From the NCBI RefSeq assembly GCF_034929435.1, contig NZ_JAYFUM010000015.1, forward strand, positions 1 to 64,000: DNA of 64,000 nt. Direction: 5' to 3'. This DNA is from Arcicella rigui. Its GTDB lineage: Bacteria; Bacteroidota; Bacteroidia; Cytophagales; Spirosomataceae. The position numbers and the translations under genes were made by a program. Positions 25,254-34,396 of this stretch are shown here, one piece after another; the stretch's first letter is position 1, and each line of letters begins with the position of its first letter. The notes beneath the pieces are model-generated. The model ran no database searches. It was given only the letters and a program-made list of their open reading frames with translations, and had not been told where the DNA came from.

Positions 25254-27728
25254 ATGAAAAATTTAACGACTACCATCAGTTCTCAAAAATCATTTTTTGA
25301 AAAACTGAATTCCTTTATGGCTTCATTTAATCCAAAAACGAAGACCAACCATTACTTCCAGCGAGCGGTACTTTTCGTATTTTTTGCTCAATTTCTTTTT
25401 ACAAATACTTTTGCTCAGTTGTCAATTTCAGGTAAAATCGTTGATACTGACGGTAAAACGCCACTTTCTGGAGCAAACGTTGTACTTGTAGGTGCTGTGC
25501 GTGGTACACAAAGTAATGCACAAGGTGTTTACAAAATTAGCAATCTGAAAAAAGGTACTTATACCATCAAAGTAAGTTTTGTAGGCTTTGAAAAAGAAGA
25601 ACAAGTAATTGAGTTACAGAAAAACACAGTACTTAATTTTTCGCTCAACAAATCAACTTTTGCGGCAGATGAAGTAGTAGTAAACGCCACTCGTGCGAAT
25701 GCTAAATCAGCGATTGCCTTTACAGACGTTTCAAAAGAAGATTTACAAAAACAAAATCTTGGGCAAGACATCCCTCAATTATTGAACTTCACGCCATCTT
25801 TGGTTTCTACTTCCGACGCTGGTGCGGGCATAGGTTATACAGGCGTTCGTATTAGAGGAACAGATGCAACCAGAATCAACGTGACGATTAACGGGATTCC
25901 CTTGAACGATGCCGAATCGCAAGGTACTTATTGGGTAAATACACCCGATTTGTCGAGTTCGGTGAGTTCAGTACAAATTCAGCGTGGTGTGGGTACTTCT
26001 ACGAACGGAGCAGGAGCTTTTGGGGCATCAATCAACATTTCTACGAACGAATTCAGAAAACAGGCTTATGCCGAAATTAATTCTTCTTATGGTTCATTCA
26101 ATACATTAAAAAATACCGTTTTAGTAGGTTCGGGCTTGATAAACGACAAATTTACTTTTGATGCTCGTTTATCAAAAATTACTTCGGATGGCTATGTCGA
26201 TAGAGCAAGTTCTGATTTGAAATCCTTCTATCTTTCGGGTGCGTATTTTGGAAAAAAATCTTTCGTTCGTTTGAATGTTTTTTCTGGAAAAGAAAAAACC
26301 TATCAATCTTGGTGGGGAGTGCCAGAATACTTAGTGCCAACCAACCGTACTTATAATTATTATACTTATCCAAACCAAACTGATAATTATCAACAAGACC
26401 ATTATCAGTTACTTTCTTCGCATCGTTTATCAAATGCTTGGACTTTCAATTTGAATTTCCACTATACTTATGGTCGTGGGTATTATGAAGAGTATAAAGA
26501 GCAAGCTTCTTTGGCCAACTATGGTTTAGATAGCATTGTGATTGGCACAAAAAGTATCAAAAAAACGGATTTAGTTCGTAGAAAATGGTTAGATAATGAT
26601 TTTTATGGTACAACTTTTTCTTTTGATTATCAAGGAAGTAAGAAGCTAACAGCCAATATTGGCGGAGCTTTGAACCAATATGATGGACGTAATTTTGGAG
26701 AAGTAATTTGGGCTACTTATGCTTCAAATGGCAAACTCGGCGACCGTTATTACAATGGAAATTCAAAGAAAATCGACTTTAATTTATACGGAAAAGTATT
26801 TTATCAATTAACAGAAAAGTTAAATGCTTTTGCAGATTTACAAGTAAGAACGATTAATTACGAAATAAAAGGAACAGACGATAATCGTTTGAATATTGGT
26901 CAGAAAGTTGATTATCAATTCTTTAATCCAAAATTAGGTTTTAGTTACCAAATTTCTTCTAATAGTTCAGCTTATGCTTCTTACAGCGTTGGCAATAAAG
27001 AACCAAGCCGTTCGGACTTTGTGGATAATGTGGGGAAAACGCCAAAATCTGAAAAACTCAATGATTTTGAAGTAGGTTATAAAACCCAAAAAGGAAAAGC
27101 AGCCATTTCTTTCAACGGTTACTTTATGAATTACCAAAACCAATTGGTGTTGACAGGAAAATTGAACGATGTTGGAACGCCGATTAGAGTAAATGTACCA
27201 GAAAGTTATCGTTTAGGTATTGAAATTCAAGCAGGAGTACAGTTGAACAAAGCTTTGAAAGTAAATGCCAATGCTACTTTCTCGCAGAATAAAATCAACA
27301 ATTTTACTGAGTCTATTTTTAATTATGATACTTATACAGAAGAATTAAAACCAACGCTTAGTAAAACCGATATTGCTTTTTCACCGAATGTAATTGTAGG
27401 TTCACAAATTTTATTTACTCCTTTGAAAAATTTAGAATTTGCTTTGCTGACCAAACACGTAGGAAAACAATATTTGGATAATACTTCTAATGAAAACAGA
27501 AAATTAGATGGATATTTTACCAACGATATTAGAGCGATTTATACACTAAAAACGAAAGCTTTAAGAGAAATCAACTTTAGCCTTTTGGTTAATAATGTCT
27601 TCAATACGCTGTATTCTTCAAATGGCTATACTTTTAGCTATATTTCAGAAGGCACAGCTTATACCGAAAACTATTATTATCCGCAGGCGGGAACAAATCT
27701 TTTAGCAGGTATTAGCTTGAAATTTTAA
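25254..27728 (+). CDS. TonB-dependent outer-membrane receptor, TPP-regulated
   Basis: An ~824-residue TonB-dependent transporter. After a long N-terminus and signal (FAQFLFTNTFAQ) there is a carboxypeptidase-regulatory-like domain (SISGKIVDTDGKTPLSGANVVL), a plug domain (DIPQLLNFTPSLVSTSDAG, GVRIRGTDATRINVTINGIPLNDAESQG) and a beta-barrel ending with an aromatic strand (LLAGISLKF). The TPP riboswitch upstream indicates uptake of thiamin or a precursor, as proposed for thiamin-regulated receptors in Bacteroidota. I chose the ATG at 25254; the frame from 25236 starts TTG, and a later ATG at 25317 would also leave an intact signal. No inner-membrane transporter gene is adjacent. Confidence 0.9.
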   Translation: MKNLTTTISSQKSFFEKLNSFMASFNPKTKTNHYFQRAVLFVFFAQFLFTNTFAQLSISGKIVDTDGKTPLSGANVVLVGAVRGTQSNAQGVYKISNLKKGTYTIKVSFVGFEKEEQVIELQKNTVLNFSLNKSTFAADEVVVNATRANAKSAIAFTDVSKEDLQKQNLGQDIPQLLNFTPSLVSTSDAGAGIGYTGVRIRGTDATRINVTINGIPLNDAESQGTYWVNTPDLSSSVSSVQIQRGVGTSTNGAGAFGASINISTNEFRKQAYAEINSSYGSFNTLKNTVLVGSGLINDKFTFDARLSKITSDGYVDRASSDLKSFYLSGAYFGKKSFVRLNVFSGKEKTYQSWWGVPEYLVPTNRTYNYYTYPNQTDNYQQDHYQLLSSHRLSNAWTFNLNFHYTYGRGYYEEYKEQASLANYGLDSIVIGTKSIKKTDLVRRKWLDNDFYGTTFSFDYQGSKKLTANIGGALNQYDGRNFGEVIWATYASNGKLGDRYYNGNSKKIDFNLYGKVFYQLTEKLNAFADLQVRTINYEIKGTDDNRLNIGQKVDYQFFNPKLGFSYQISSNSSAYASYSVGNKEPSRSDFVDNVGKTPKSEKLNDFEVGYKTQKGKAAISFNGYFMNYQNQLVLTGKLNDVGTPIRVNVPESYRLGIEIQAGVQLNKALKVNANATFSQNKINNFTESIFNYDTYTEELKPTLSKTDIAFSPNVIVGSQILFTPLKNLEFALLTKHVGKQYLDNTSNENRKLDGYFTNDIRAIYTLKTKALREINFSLLVNNVFNTLYSSNGYTFSYISEGTAYTENYYYPQAGTNLLAGISLKF

Positions 27729-27735
27729 TAAAAAT

Positions 27736-27769
27736 GCCCTGTAAGACTCAACTTACAGGGCGTTTTTTA
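27736..27769. terminator. Bidirectional terminator
   Basis: GCCCTGTAAG at 27736-27745 and CTTACAGGGC at 27752-27761 around a six-base loop, followed by GTTTTTTATT on the + strand and ATTTTTATT on the minus strand. It serves both the receptor gene and the convergent STAND gene. Confidence 0.88.
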
Positions 27770-29794
27770 TTGTTCCAATTTATTTTTGATGCGATTAAGA
27801 ATCGGACGTTTTCTTTGTTTTTTCTCGTCTAAGCCTTTGATAAGGCTTGAGTCAAAAGGAATTGGTTTGATTTTAATACTTGTTGGTTTTCCATTGTCAT
27901 TTTCTATCAGATGAATCTCTTCTGCATTTTTATCAATCAAACGATTGCCTTCTTGAACGATTTGGTTATAAATCTTTGTGGTATCAGAAGGAGCAGCAGA
28001 AATTTTTGTGGTGTCAGTAAAGTGAATAATTTTATTTAGTAAAGACAGTAAACCTTTATAAGTTGACTTATTATTACTCTTGATTGAATCTGCTTGAACA
28101 GTGGTTTTTTCAGCCGAAGTACTGGCACTATTATTTACAGAATCATTTGTTTGAATACTTTCAATGATATTTTTCGTAACTACTAAGCTTTTATACAAAT
28201 TGTTTCTCTCTTCTTTTACTTTCAAAGCAAAATAAACCGTAGTGCCAGCAGTAATGACCGCAATCACAAAAAAAACAGCCGCAATCATCGACCTAATTTC
28301 TGCTTTGCGTTTCATTACTAAGAATTTAGCGGCTTGCTCGTCTGCTTTTTGCTTTTCAGTTTGTGCAATTTCTGTCAATTCCTGAGCGATTCTGGCTTGT
28401 TCATCAGCTTTTTCTTTTTCTTCTTGCGATTTCAACGCTTCCTCTCTTGCCTTTTCTGCTTCTTCCCAAGCTCTAATTTGCTCTTCACGTTCTTCTCTGA
28501 TTTTGGCTGCTTTACTGATAGGTTCTACCAAAGTATCATGTCCGAGTTCGTACATAAAACGTTTTTGAGAATCCTGCTCTACTTTCAACAAAGAAGCTTC
28601 ACGCAGAATATCCAAAATTTTTCTGGCAACTTTTCGGTCTGGCAAACCTAATTGTTCAACCATAATCACTGAAGTCAAGTAATTGTACTCAAAAGGAATT
28701 CTTTGTCCATTTTGCACCATTACTTCTTCTACCAAACGATAAGTAGCGTCTTTGAACTGTGGATAAATCTTGTTTTCAATCGTGTCTTTGTAATAATTAT
28801 TAAAAACACTTTCAATATCGTCTTTGATTTCCCCGTCTCCGTCAACGTCAATATGTTCCAACGTAAGTACAAACTTTTCGTCTTCTTGAATCCAATTCTG
28901 AACAAATTTGTCTTCTACTTGCCAGCAAATAATTTGAAGCGTAGAAGTTTCCACACGCCCGTTTTTATCTTGAAGTTCGGCTACTAATTTTTCAGCCAAA
29001 TCTTGTTGGATTTCAAAAGCAGCCGTTTTGAAAGTACCTTTTGGTTCGTCAGGAATGGTAGCAGGTTCAAGAACCGCCGCTAAAGCACCTTGCTTGTCTA
29101 AACCTTTTAGTTCGTAGCAATCCTTTAGAATCGTTGGATGATAATCTTTCAATTCCTCCAACTGCCCCAACCTGTCTGAACGAATAGCGAATACAACTTT
29201 TATTTCAGGTTTCTGGTAAAAATTAAGCCTAAATTCTTCTGAAACGTCTTCTTCGTCCAACAAATCTTCTTGATTTCTAAAAAAAGTAGGCACAGTCGTA
29301 TAAAGAACGTCGGCTAACTGCTGCTTAAATTCCAGAATTAAGTCTTCTGGATAAGTAAAAAGTTCTTCAAACTGGTCGAAGAAAAAGATGATTTCGTTGG
29401 CTTCGTGCGAGATTTGATAGTTTTTGAGTTTATGCCAAAAAGAGCCGTCGGTCTGAAAGTACTTTTCTAAAACCAAGCTTGATTTCTCGCTTGATTTTTC
29501 TTTAATCACAGCCTTCACTTTTTCAATTGGCGAAAACCTATCTGAATCGGCAATGTATGGCCCAAACTTTACTTCAAAATAATGAACCTGTTTATTTTTT
29601 TCGGCTAATAACGGAATGATTCCCGCATTAATTAAAGAACTTTTTCCGTAGCCACTTTTGCCAAAAAGTACTACGCTTTGGTGCAAGAAAATGTATTTAT
29701 AAAATTCCGCAATATCAGTTTCTCTACCAAAGAATATGTCTTTCTCATCGGTTCTAAATGGTTTAGGCCCGGGATAACGATTTTTACTGGTCAT
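27767..29794 (-). CDS. Membrane-anchored STAND NTPase (nSTAND1-type)
   Basis: A 675-residue protein beginning NRYPGPKPFRTDEKDIFFGRE, the hallmark entry of nSTAND1 ATPase domains. P-loop GKSGYGKSS is at residues 45-53, Walker B IIFFFDQFEELF near 140, and winged-helix-like parts follow to about 430. A charged coiled coil rich in EEREEQI- and EKAREEALK-type repeats (about 430-500) leads to one transmembrane helix at about 503-526 and a 149-residue polar tail. STAND proteins are signal-dependent switches in conflict and immunity systems. It lacks the WD40 or TPR repeats many relatives carry; the tail, possibly periplasmic, may be the sensor. Its ATG overlaps the stop of the TIR gene by four bases. 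Confidence 0.85.
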   Translation of the reverse strand: MTSKNRYPGPKPFRTDEKDIFFGRETDIAEFYKYIFLHQSVVLFGKSGYGKSSLINAGIIPLLAEKNKQVHYFEVKFGPYIADSDRFSPIEKVKAVIKEKSSEKSSLVLEKYFQTDGSFWHKLKNYQISHEANEIIFFFDQFEELFTYPEDLILEFKQQLADVLYTTVPTFFRNQEDLLDEEDVSEEFRLNFYQKPEIKVVFAIRSDRLGQLEELKDYHPTILKDCYELKGLDKQGALAAVLEPATIPDEPKGTFKTAAFEIQQDLAEKLVAELQDKNGRVETSTLQIICWQVEDKFVQNWIQEDEKFVLTLEHIDVDGDGEIKDDIESVFNNYYKDTIENKIYPQFKDATYRLVEEVMVQNGQRIPFEYNYLTSVIMVEQLGLPDRKVARKILDILREASLLKVEQDSQKRFMYELGHDTLVEPISKAAKIREEREEQIRAWEEAEKAREEALKSQEEKEKADEQARIAQELTEIAQTEKQKADEQAAKFLVMKRKAEIRSMIAAVFFVIAVITAGTTVYFALKVKEERNNLYKSLVVTKNIIESIQTNDSVNNSASTSAEKTTVQADSIKSNNKSTYKGLLSLLNKIIHFTDTTKISAAPSDTTKIYNQIVQEGNRLIDKNAEEIHLIENDNGKPTSIKIKPIPFDSSLIKGLDEKKQRKRPILNRIKNKLEQ

Positions 29795-31116
29795 ATTGCT
29801 CTTTCAGATTTAATCAATGTTACTAAACGTTTTACTTCCTCATAAACACTCTGGTAGGCTTCGTCTTGGTCTTTGAAACTGGCGATAGATTTATTATCTC
29901 TCGGCACTACTTGTCGGGTTGCGATAAAAGGAAAATCCATCCATGCACAAGATTTTAGTAAAATGGGCAATACATACTTTTGCTGAGTAATGGCGGTGGA
30001 AATTTCGCTTTCGCAATAACTGGAGTTCAGATAATTTTTACTTACCAAACAAATCAGTAATTCCGACTGAGCCAATTGACTTTTGATGGCGGTTTCCCAT
30101 TCTGTACCTGCCGTAATTTGTCGGTCTTCCCAAATTTCAATTTCTTTTACTTGCTTGATTAAGGGCGATAGATTGATAAGAAGTTCTTTCTTAAATTCTT
30201 CGTCCACATGAGCGTAGGAAAGAAATACTCTCACAGGGTCATTTTTTGCAATGACAGGTTTTACTTCAACAGGTTTCTGTGGTGTAATTTCTTCCTGTTT
30301 TTTTGAAGATTTTTCATAAGTACTTGCCAATTTTTCCAAAAAAGCAATAGGCGTACAATCCATCATTTCTAATGATAAACGGCTCATGATAAAAGTACGG
30401 GAAGCTTCAGGAATTTGGGCATCAATCGCCAACACATTTTTATCGGATGCCAGTAATTTCAATAATAAGTGCATATACCATTTATTGAAATTTACGCCCA
30501 AGAAAATAAAACGCTCTGCATTTTTCAGAGCAATTTGTAAAGCCTGTGGCAAACGATTATCGCCAAGAATACTGAAAATGTATTCAAACAAATCGTCGTA
30601 AGTAAAAACCAAAGATTCGGGCTGACTCAAAACGCCCAACAGGTTATACATCGTCGGACTTTCGGAGCTAAACTGAGGCAATACTTCTTTTTCAGAAGTT
30701 TTATTTTTATGATAATACCGAACGGGATTTTCTAAAATTCGAGAAAAAGTAGCTTCCTCGGGCATTAATGAAAGGATTAACTCAGAAGGGAGTTTTTTCA
30801 ACAAAAGAGCGATTGCGTCTAATTTTGCTTGATTTTGTTCAATCACTCTTTGCATAGCCTTTCCGATGTGGCGAATACCATCATTTTTCTCGGCTTTTGC
30901 ACGAATTGGATTTGAAATCTTAATCTGAAATAATTGTTCTTCAACAAAAGATTGACTGATATACTTGTTTTCTTTGAGTTCGTTAGAAACTGCTCCAAAA
31001 AAACTATCAAAACCCTCATATTCGAGAATATCTGGGCCAACGATGACGATACATTTTTGGTTGTGTATGTCTTCAATAATCAAATCCCAATCTTCAAAAT
31101 CGGCAATGTCTCCCAT
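29791..31116 (-). CDS. SIR2-like plus TIR domain protein, candidate NADase effector
   Basis: A protein of ~441 residues. The N-terminal ~270 residues look like a divergent SIR2-like fold (CIVIVGPDILEYEGFDSFF near 20; VFTYDDLFEYI near 190; FIFLGVNFNKWYMHLLLKLL near 225), but the GAGxS and catalytic Asn/His motifs of active sirtuins are not seen. After a KQEEITPQKP linker, residues ~293-441 are a TIR domain: VRVFLSYAHVDEEFKKEL, IWEDRQITAGTEW, and SKNYLNSSYCESEI containing the probable catalytic glutamate near 371. Prokaryotic TIR domains often cleave NAD+. I start at ATG 31116; an upstream extension from 31185 would add a hydrophobic segment. Coupled by ATGA to the STAND gene. Confidence 0.78.
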   Translation of the reverse strand: MGDIADFEDWDLIIEDIHNQKCIVIVGPDILEYEGFDSFFGAVSNELKENKYISQSFVEEQLFQIKISNPIRAKAEKNDGIRHIGKAMQRVIEQNQAKLDAIALLLKKLPSELILSLMPEEATFSRILENPVRYYHKNKTSEKEVLPQFSSESPTMYNLLGVLSQPESLVFTYDDLFEYIFSILGDNRLPQALQIALKNAERFIFLGVNFNKWYMHLLLKLLASDKNVLAIDAQIPEASRTFIMSRLSLEMMDCTPIAFLEKLASTYEKSSKKQEEITPQKPVEVKPVIAKNDPVRVFLSYAHVDEEFKKELLINLSPLIKQVKEIEIWEDRQITAGTEWETAIKSQLAQSELLICLVSKNYLNSSYCESEISTAITQQKYVLPILLKSCAWMDFPFIATRQVVPRDNKSIASFKDQDEAYQSVYEEVKRLVTLIKSERAI

Positions 31117-31311
31117 ACTTATTGAGCTTTTAAAATACCACTTAGTAACAAAAAAGAAAGATACCAAAATGGATAAGTACTTCAAAAAAAAAGGCTCAAA
31201 ACTTATCTAACGGTAAAATTTATGAAATATCAATAAAGGAGTATAAAATAACAGAGGCCTATCCGAAAAAATATTTTTTCCTCCTCATTATCAAATCATT
31301 ACATTTTTTTC

Positions 31312-31319
31312 TATCTTTG
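31312..31319 (+). promoter_or_regulatory. -7 element of the rpsA promoter
   Basis: TATCTTTG matches TAnnTTTG exactly; no TTG at the usual spacing upstream. The leader to the rpsA ATG at 31413 is about 90 bases. Confidence 0.55.
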
Positions 31320-31412
31320 CACCCCCGTTCAGCAAGACTTTATCGGGATTTCACTTAATTTCTTCGCCTTTTGCCCGTGGCGATGATGTATAAAGGGCTT
31401 TTAATCAAACAC

Positions 31413-33230
31413 ATGGCTAACCAATTAGCAGATTTCGACTGGGATTTAGTCGGCACAAAAGGTATCGGTGGAGGTTATTCTGCTGAGCAAAGAGCTCAAA
31501 TGGAAGCTCTAATCGAGGAAACTTTAAATCAAGTTACTGAGAAACAAGTAGTAAAAGGAACAGTCGTAGGGATTACTGACCGTGAAATTATCTTGAATAT
31601 TGGTTTCAAATCAGATGGTCTTGTACCAACTTCTGAATTCAGAGATATGCCTGATTTGAAAGTAGGTGATGTAGTAGATGTTTACGTAGAAAACCAAGAA
31701 GACAAATCAGGTCAATTGATTCTTTCTCGTAAATTAGCTAAAGTAATGACTGCTTGGAAAAACATCGAAGATGCTCTTGAACAAGACATCGTTATTGATG
31801 GTTTTGTGAAACGTCGTACTAAAGGTGGTTTAATCGTGGATATTTATGGTGTAGAAGCATTCTTACCAGGTTCACAAATTGATGTGAAACCAATCCGTGA
31901 TTTCGATATCTTTGTAGGTAAGAAAATGGAAGTGAAAGTGGTTAAAATCAACCACGCTAACGATAACGTAGTTGTATCTCATAAAGTGTTAATCGAGAAA
32001 GACCTTGAGCAACAACGCCAGTCTATCTTGACTAACCTTGAAAAAGGACAAGTACTTGAAGGTGTAATCAAAAACATGACTAACTTCGGTGTGTTCATCG
32101 ACTTAGGTGGTGTAGATGGTTTACTTCACATTACAGACATTTCATGGGGTCGTATCAACCACCCACAAGAAATGCTTAAACTTGACCAAAAAATCCAAGT
32201 GGTTGTTTTGGACTTCGATGAAAACAAAAAACGTATTTCATTGGGTATGAAACAATTGCAAGCTCACCCTTGGGATGCTTTAGCAGAAACAACTGAAGTT
32301 GGTTCTAAAGTAAAAGGTAAAGTTGTAAACGTTGCTGATTACGGTGCATTCTTAGAAATCACTCAAGGTGTTGAAGGTTTGATTCACGTTTCAGAAATGT
32401 CTTGGTCACAACACTTACGTAATCCACAAGACTTCTTGAAGGTGGGTGATACTATCGAGGCAGTTGTGTTAACACTTGACCGTGCTGAACGCAAAATGTC
32501 TTTAGGTATCAAACAATTAACTGAAGATCCTTGGACTAAACAAGATTTGTTAGCTCGTTATGCTATCGGTTCTAAACACACTGGTACTGTTCGTAACTTA
32601 ACAAACTTCGGTTTATTCCTTGAATTAGAAGAAGGTATTGATGGTTTAGTTCACGTTTCTGACTTATCTTGGACTAAGAAAATCAAACATCCATCTGAAT
32701 TCGTTAAAGTTGGCGAAAAATTAGATGTTGTTGTACTTGAATTAGACGCTGAAAACCGTCGTTTAGCTTTAGGACACAAACAATTAGAAGAAAATCCTTG
32801 GGATACCTTCGAATCAATCTTCACAGTAGGTTCAGTACACAAATCTACAATCGTTGCGAAGAATGACAAAGGAGCTACTTTAGAATTGCCTTACGGAATC
32901 GAAGGATTTGCTCCATTGAAGCAATTAGCTAAAGAAGATGGTTCAGTAGCTGAAATCGGTGAACAATTAGACTTCAAGGTAATTGAATTCCAAAAAGACG
33001 ATCGTAAAATTGTTCTTTCTCACGTAAGAGTATATAATGATGCTAAAGAAGAAGCAATCGTTGAAGAGAAAAAGAAAACAGCTAAAGACGTACAGAAATT
33101 AGCTGATTCTACTGAAAAATCTACTTTAGGTGATTTAGATGCTCTTTCAGCATTGAAAGCTCAAATGGAAGATTCAGCTCGTGAACAAGCGAAGAAAAAG
33201 TTAGATAAAAAAGCAAACTCTGCTGAGTAA
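31413..33230 (+). CDS. rpsA: 30S ribosomal protein S1
   Basis: This protein binds mRNA and helps its loading on the 30S subunit. It has a series of S1 (OB-fold) repeats with the recurring GxVxNxTxFGxFxxLxxGxxGLxHxSxxSW pattern, clearest at GVIKNMTNFGVFIDLGGVDG, GKVVNVADYGAFLEITQGVE and GTVRNLTNFGLFLELEEGID; two more degenerate ones precede and one follows. The C-terminus is lysine-rich. The longest frame opens at 31371, but I use ATG 31413 (MANQLADFDWDLVG), which matches the usual N-terminus of Bacteroidota S1. The codons are regular, as in a highly expressed gene. It is monocistronic, ended by the hairpin at 33252. Confidence 0.94.
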   Translation: MANQLADFDWDLVGTKGIGGGYSAEQRAQMEALIEETLNQVTEKQVVKGTVVGITDREIILNIGFKSDGLVPTSEFRDMPDLKVGDVVDVYVENQEDKSGQLILSRKLAKVMTAWKNIEDALEQDIVIDGFVKRRTKGGLIVDIYGVEAFLPGSQIDVKPIRDFDIFVGKKMEVKVVKINHANDNVVVSHKVLIEKDLEQQRQSILTNLEKGQVLEGVIKNMTNFGVFIDLGGVDGLLHITDISWGRINHPQEMLKLDQKIQVVVLDFDENKKRISLGMKQLQAHPWDALAETTEVGSKVKGKVVNVADYGAFLEITQGVEGLIHVSEMSWSQHLRNPQDFLKVGDTIEAVVLTLDRAERKMSLGIKQLTEDPWTKQDLLARYAIGSKHTGTVRNLTNFGLFLELEEGIDGLVHVSDLSWTKKIKHPSEFVKVGEKLDVVVLELDAENRRLALGHKQLEENPWDTFESIFTVGSVHKSTIVAKNDKGATLELPYGIEGFAPLKQLAKEDGSVAEIGEQLDFKVIEFQKDDRKIVLSHVRVYNDAKEEAIVEEKKKTAKDVQKLADSTEKSTLGDLDALSALKAQMEDSAREQAKKKLDKKANSAE

Positions 33231-33251
33231 TCTTAATTTTCAAATAAAAGG

Positions 33252-33288
33252 AAGCCATTCTGTAAGTCATTGATTTTCAGAATGGCTT
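33252..33288 (+). terminator. rpsA terminator
   Basis: AAGCCATTCTG at 33252-33262 pairs with CAGAATGGCTT at 33278-33288, followed by TTCTTATTTTT. Confidence 0.85.
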
Positions 33289-33364
33289 TTCTTATTTTTA
33301 AGGGTTTCAAGATTGTTGTCAAAACATTTTTTCGCAACAGTATCAATAATTATTAGAATAGCCT

Positions 33365-33394
33365 TTGTTTTGAATAATTATTGTATTAATTTTG
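33365..33394 (+). promoter_or_regulatory. tRNA-Cys promoter, consensus match
   Basis: TTG at 33365-33367, exactly 19 bases, then TAATTTTG at 33387-33394: a full match to the Bacteroidota TTG-N19-TAnnTTTG promoter, ending 15 bases before the tRNA. Confidence 0.75.
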
Positions 33395-33409
33395 CACTCC
33401 AAACAAAAT

Positions 33410-33483
33410 GGTCTTGTGGCCGAGTGGCTAGGCAGAGCTCTGCAAAAGCTTGTACAGCGGTTCGAATCCGCTCGAGACCTCCA
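33410..33483 (+). tRNA. tRNA-Cys (GCA)
   Basis: Acceptor arm GGTCTTG pairs with CGAGACC; D arm TGGCCGAGTGGCTAGGCA; anticodon stem GAGCT/AGCTT around loop CTGCAAA with anticodon GCA; T arm AGCGGTTCGAATCCGCT. Discriminator T at 33480 and an encoded CCA at 33481-33483. The long ORF that runs across it is spurious. Confidence 0.96.
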
Positions 33484-33495
33484 AAATATTACCTT

Positions 33496-33522
33496 AAAGC
33501 CTTGATTTTCAAGGCTTTTTTT
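33496..33522 (+). terminator. tRNA-Cys terminator
   Basis: AAAGCCTTGA, TTT loop, TCAAGGCTTT, then a T run. Confidence 0.85.
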
Positions 33523-33667
33523 GGTTTTATACCCGTCATTTCGCTTATTTTTCTCATTGATTTCCTACATTTCCACTCAATCAATGATAGTAAAATCATT
33601 GGTTTCGTAGTAACTTTCACATATCAAGCATTAATTTGGGCAAAGTATTAAATATTTTATTGACAGA

Positions 33668-34207
33668 ATGAAATTCCGTTTTACAGATACAATGGCAAAG
33701 ATGAATTTTTGTCCACAATGTGGAAAAAGCTTAGTAACCAAATGGAAAGACGACCGAGAAAGAATACTTTGTGCAGATGAGGAAACGTGCGGTTTTGTAC
33801 ATTGGAACAACCCCACCCCCGTAGTTGCTGCCATTGTCGAACATGAAGGCGATATTATTTTAGCCCGCAACACCGCTTGGCCGGTTGGCTGGTTTGCCTT
33901 AATCACAGGTTTTCTGGAAGCAGGCGAAACACCCGAAGAAGGTGTATTGAGAGAAGTAAAAGAAGAATTAAACCTTGATGGCGAAATTGTAGAATTGATA
34001 GGTTTGTACGAATTCCACAGAATGAACCAATTGTTAATCACTTATCATGTACGAGCAAAGGGAACGATACAACTAAGTCCAGAATTGGTAGAATATCAAC
34101 GCAAGAAAGACCATGAAATCCATCCTTGGCCATCAGGCACAGGCAAAGCCGTAAAAGACTGGCAAGCGAAAAGAGGGATTTTTAATGAAGTAATTGCTTT
34201 TAAATGA
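33668..34207 (+). CDS. NUDIX hydrolase with N-terminal zinc ribbon
   Basis: A ~179-residue NUDIX protein. Near the N-terminus CPQCGKSL and CADEETCGFVHW give a four-cysteine-type zinc ribbon as in NudC-like and related pyrophosphohydrolases. The Nudix box follows as GFLEAGETPEEGVLREVKEE, matching G-x5-E-x7-RE-x2-EE. Such enzymes hydrolyse nucleoside diphosphates linked to another moiety; the substrate is not determinable here. Starts at 33668, 33692 or 33701 are all in frame, and MNFCPQCG at 33701 would put the ribbon at the very start, so the true N-terminus is uncertain. Single gene between tRNA-Cys and a convergent operon. Confidence 0.87.
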   Translation: MKFRFTDTMAKMNFCPQCGKSLVTKWKDDRERILCADEETCGFVHWNNPTPVVAAIVEHEGDIILARNTAWPVGWFALITGFLEAGETPEEGVLREVKEELNLDGEIVELIGLYEFHRMNQLLITYHVRAKGTIQLSPELVEYQRKKDHEIHPWPSGTGKAVKDWQAKRGIFNEVIAFK

Positions 34208-34282
34208 TTTTGGGTTTGTGATGTCGGATTTCGGTGGTTGGCTTTTAGCTTTTGGATAAGATATTGTGAGATGAAAAGCTGT

Positions 34283-34331
34283 GTCAGAGCCTTAACTTGG
34301 ATGGATTAATTAAGCTTTTTAAGGCTCTGAC
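34283..34331. terminator. 13-bp inverted repeat between convergent genes
   Basis: GTCAGAGCCTTAA at 34283-34295 is complementary to 34319-34331. It lies between the NUDIX gene and the convergent DUF2490 gene and probably ends both. The rest of 34208-34396 is short-word repetitive sequence of the CCGAAATC type. Confidence 0.55.
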
Positions 34332-34396
34332 AGGCTTTCAGTCATCAAACCCTACCATTTCTGATAACCGATGACCGAAAGCTGATAGCTAAGGAA

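Noticed and set aside
29791..31185. N-terminal membrane segment of the TIR protein from the longest frame
   Set aside because: The first 23 residues are hydrophobic but precede a good internal start (MGDIADFEDWD) and the SIR2-like fold; cytoplasmic placement is simpler.
33313..33651. 112-codon ORF across tRNA-Cys
   Set aside because: It runs straight through a complete tRNA with its promoter and terminator; no family resemblance.
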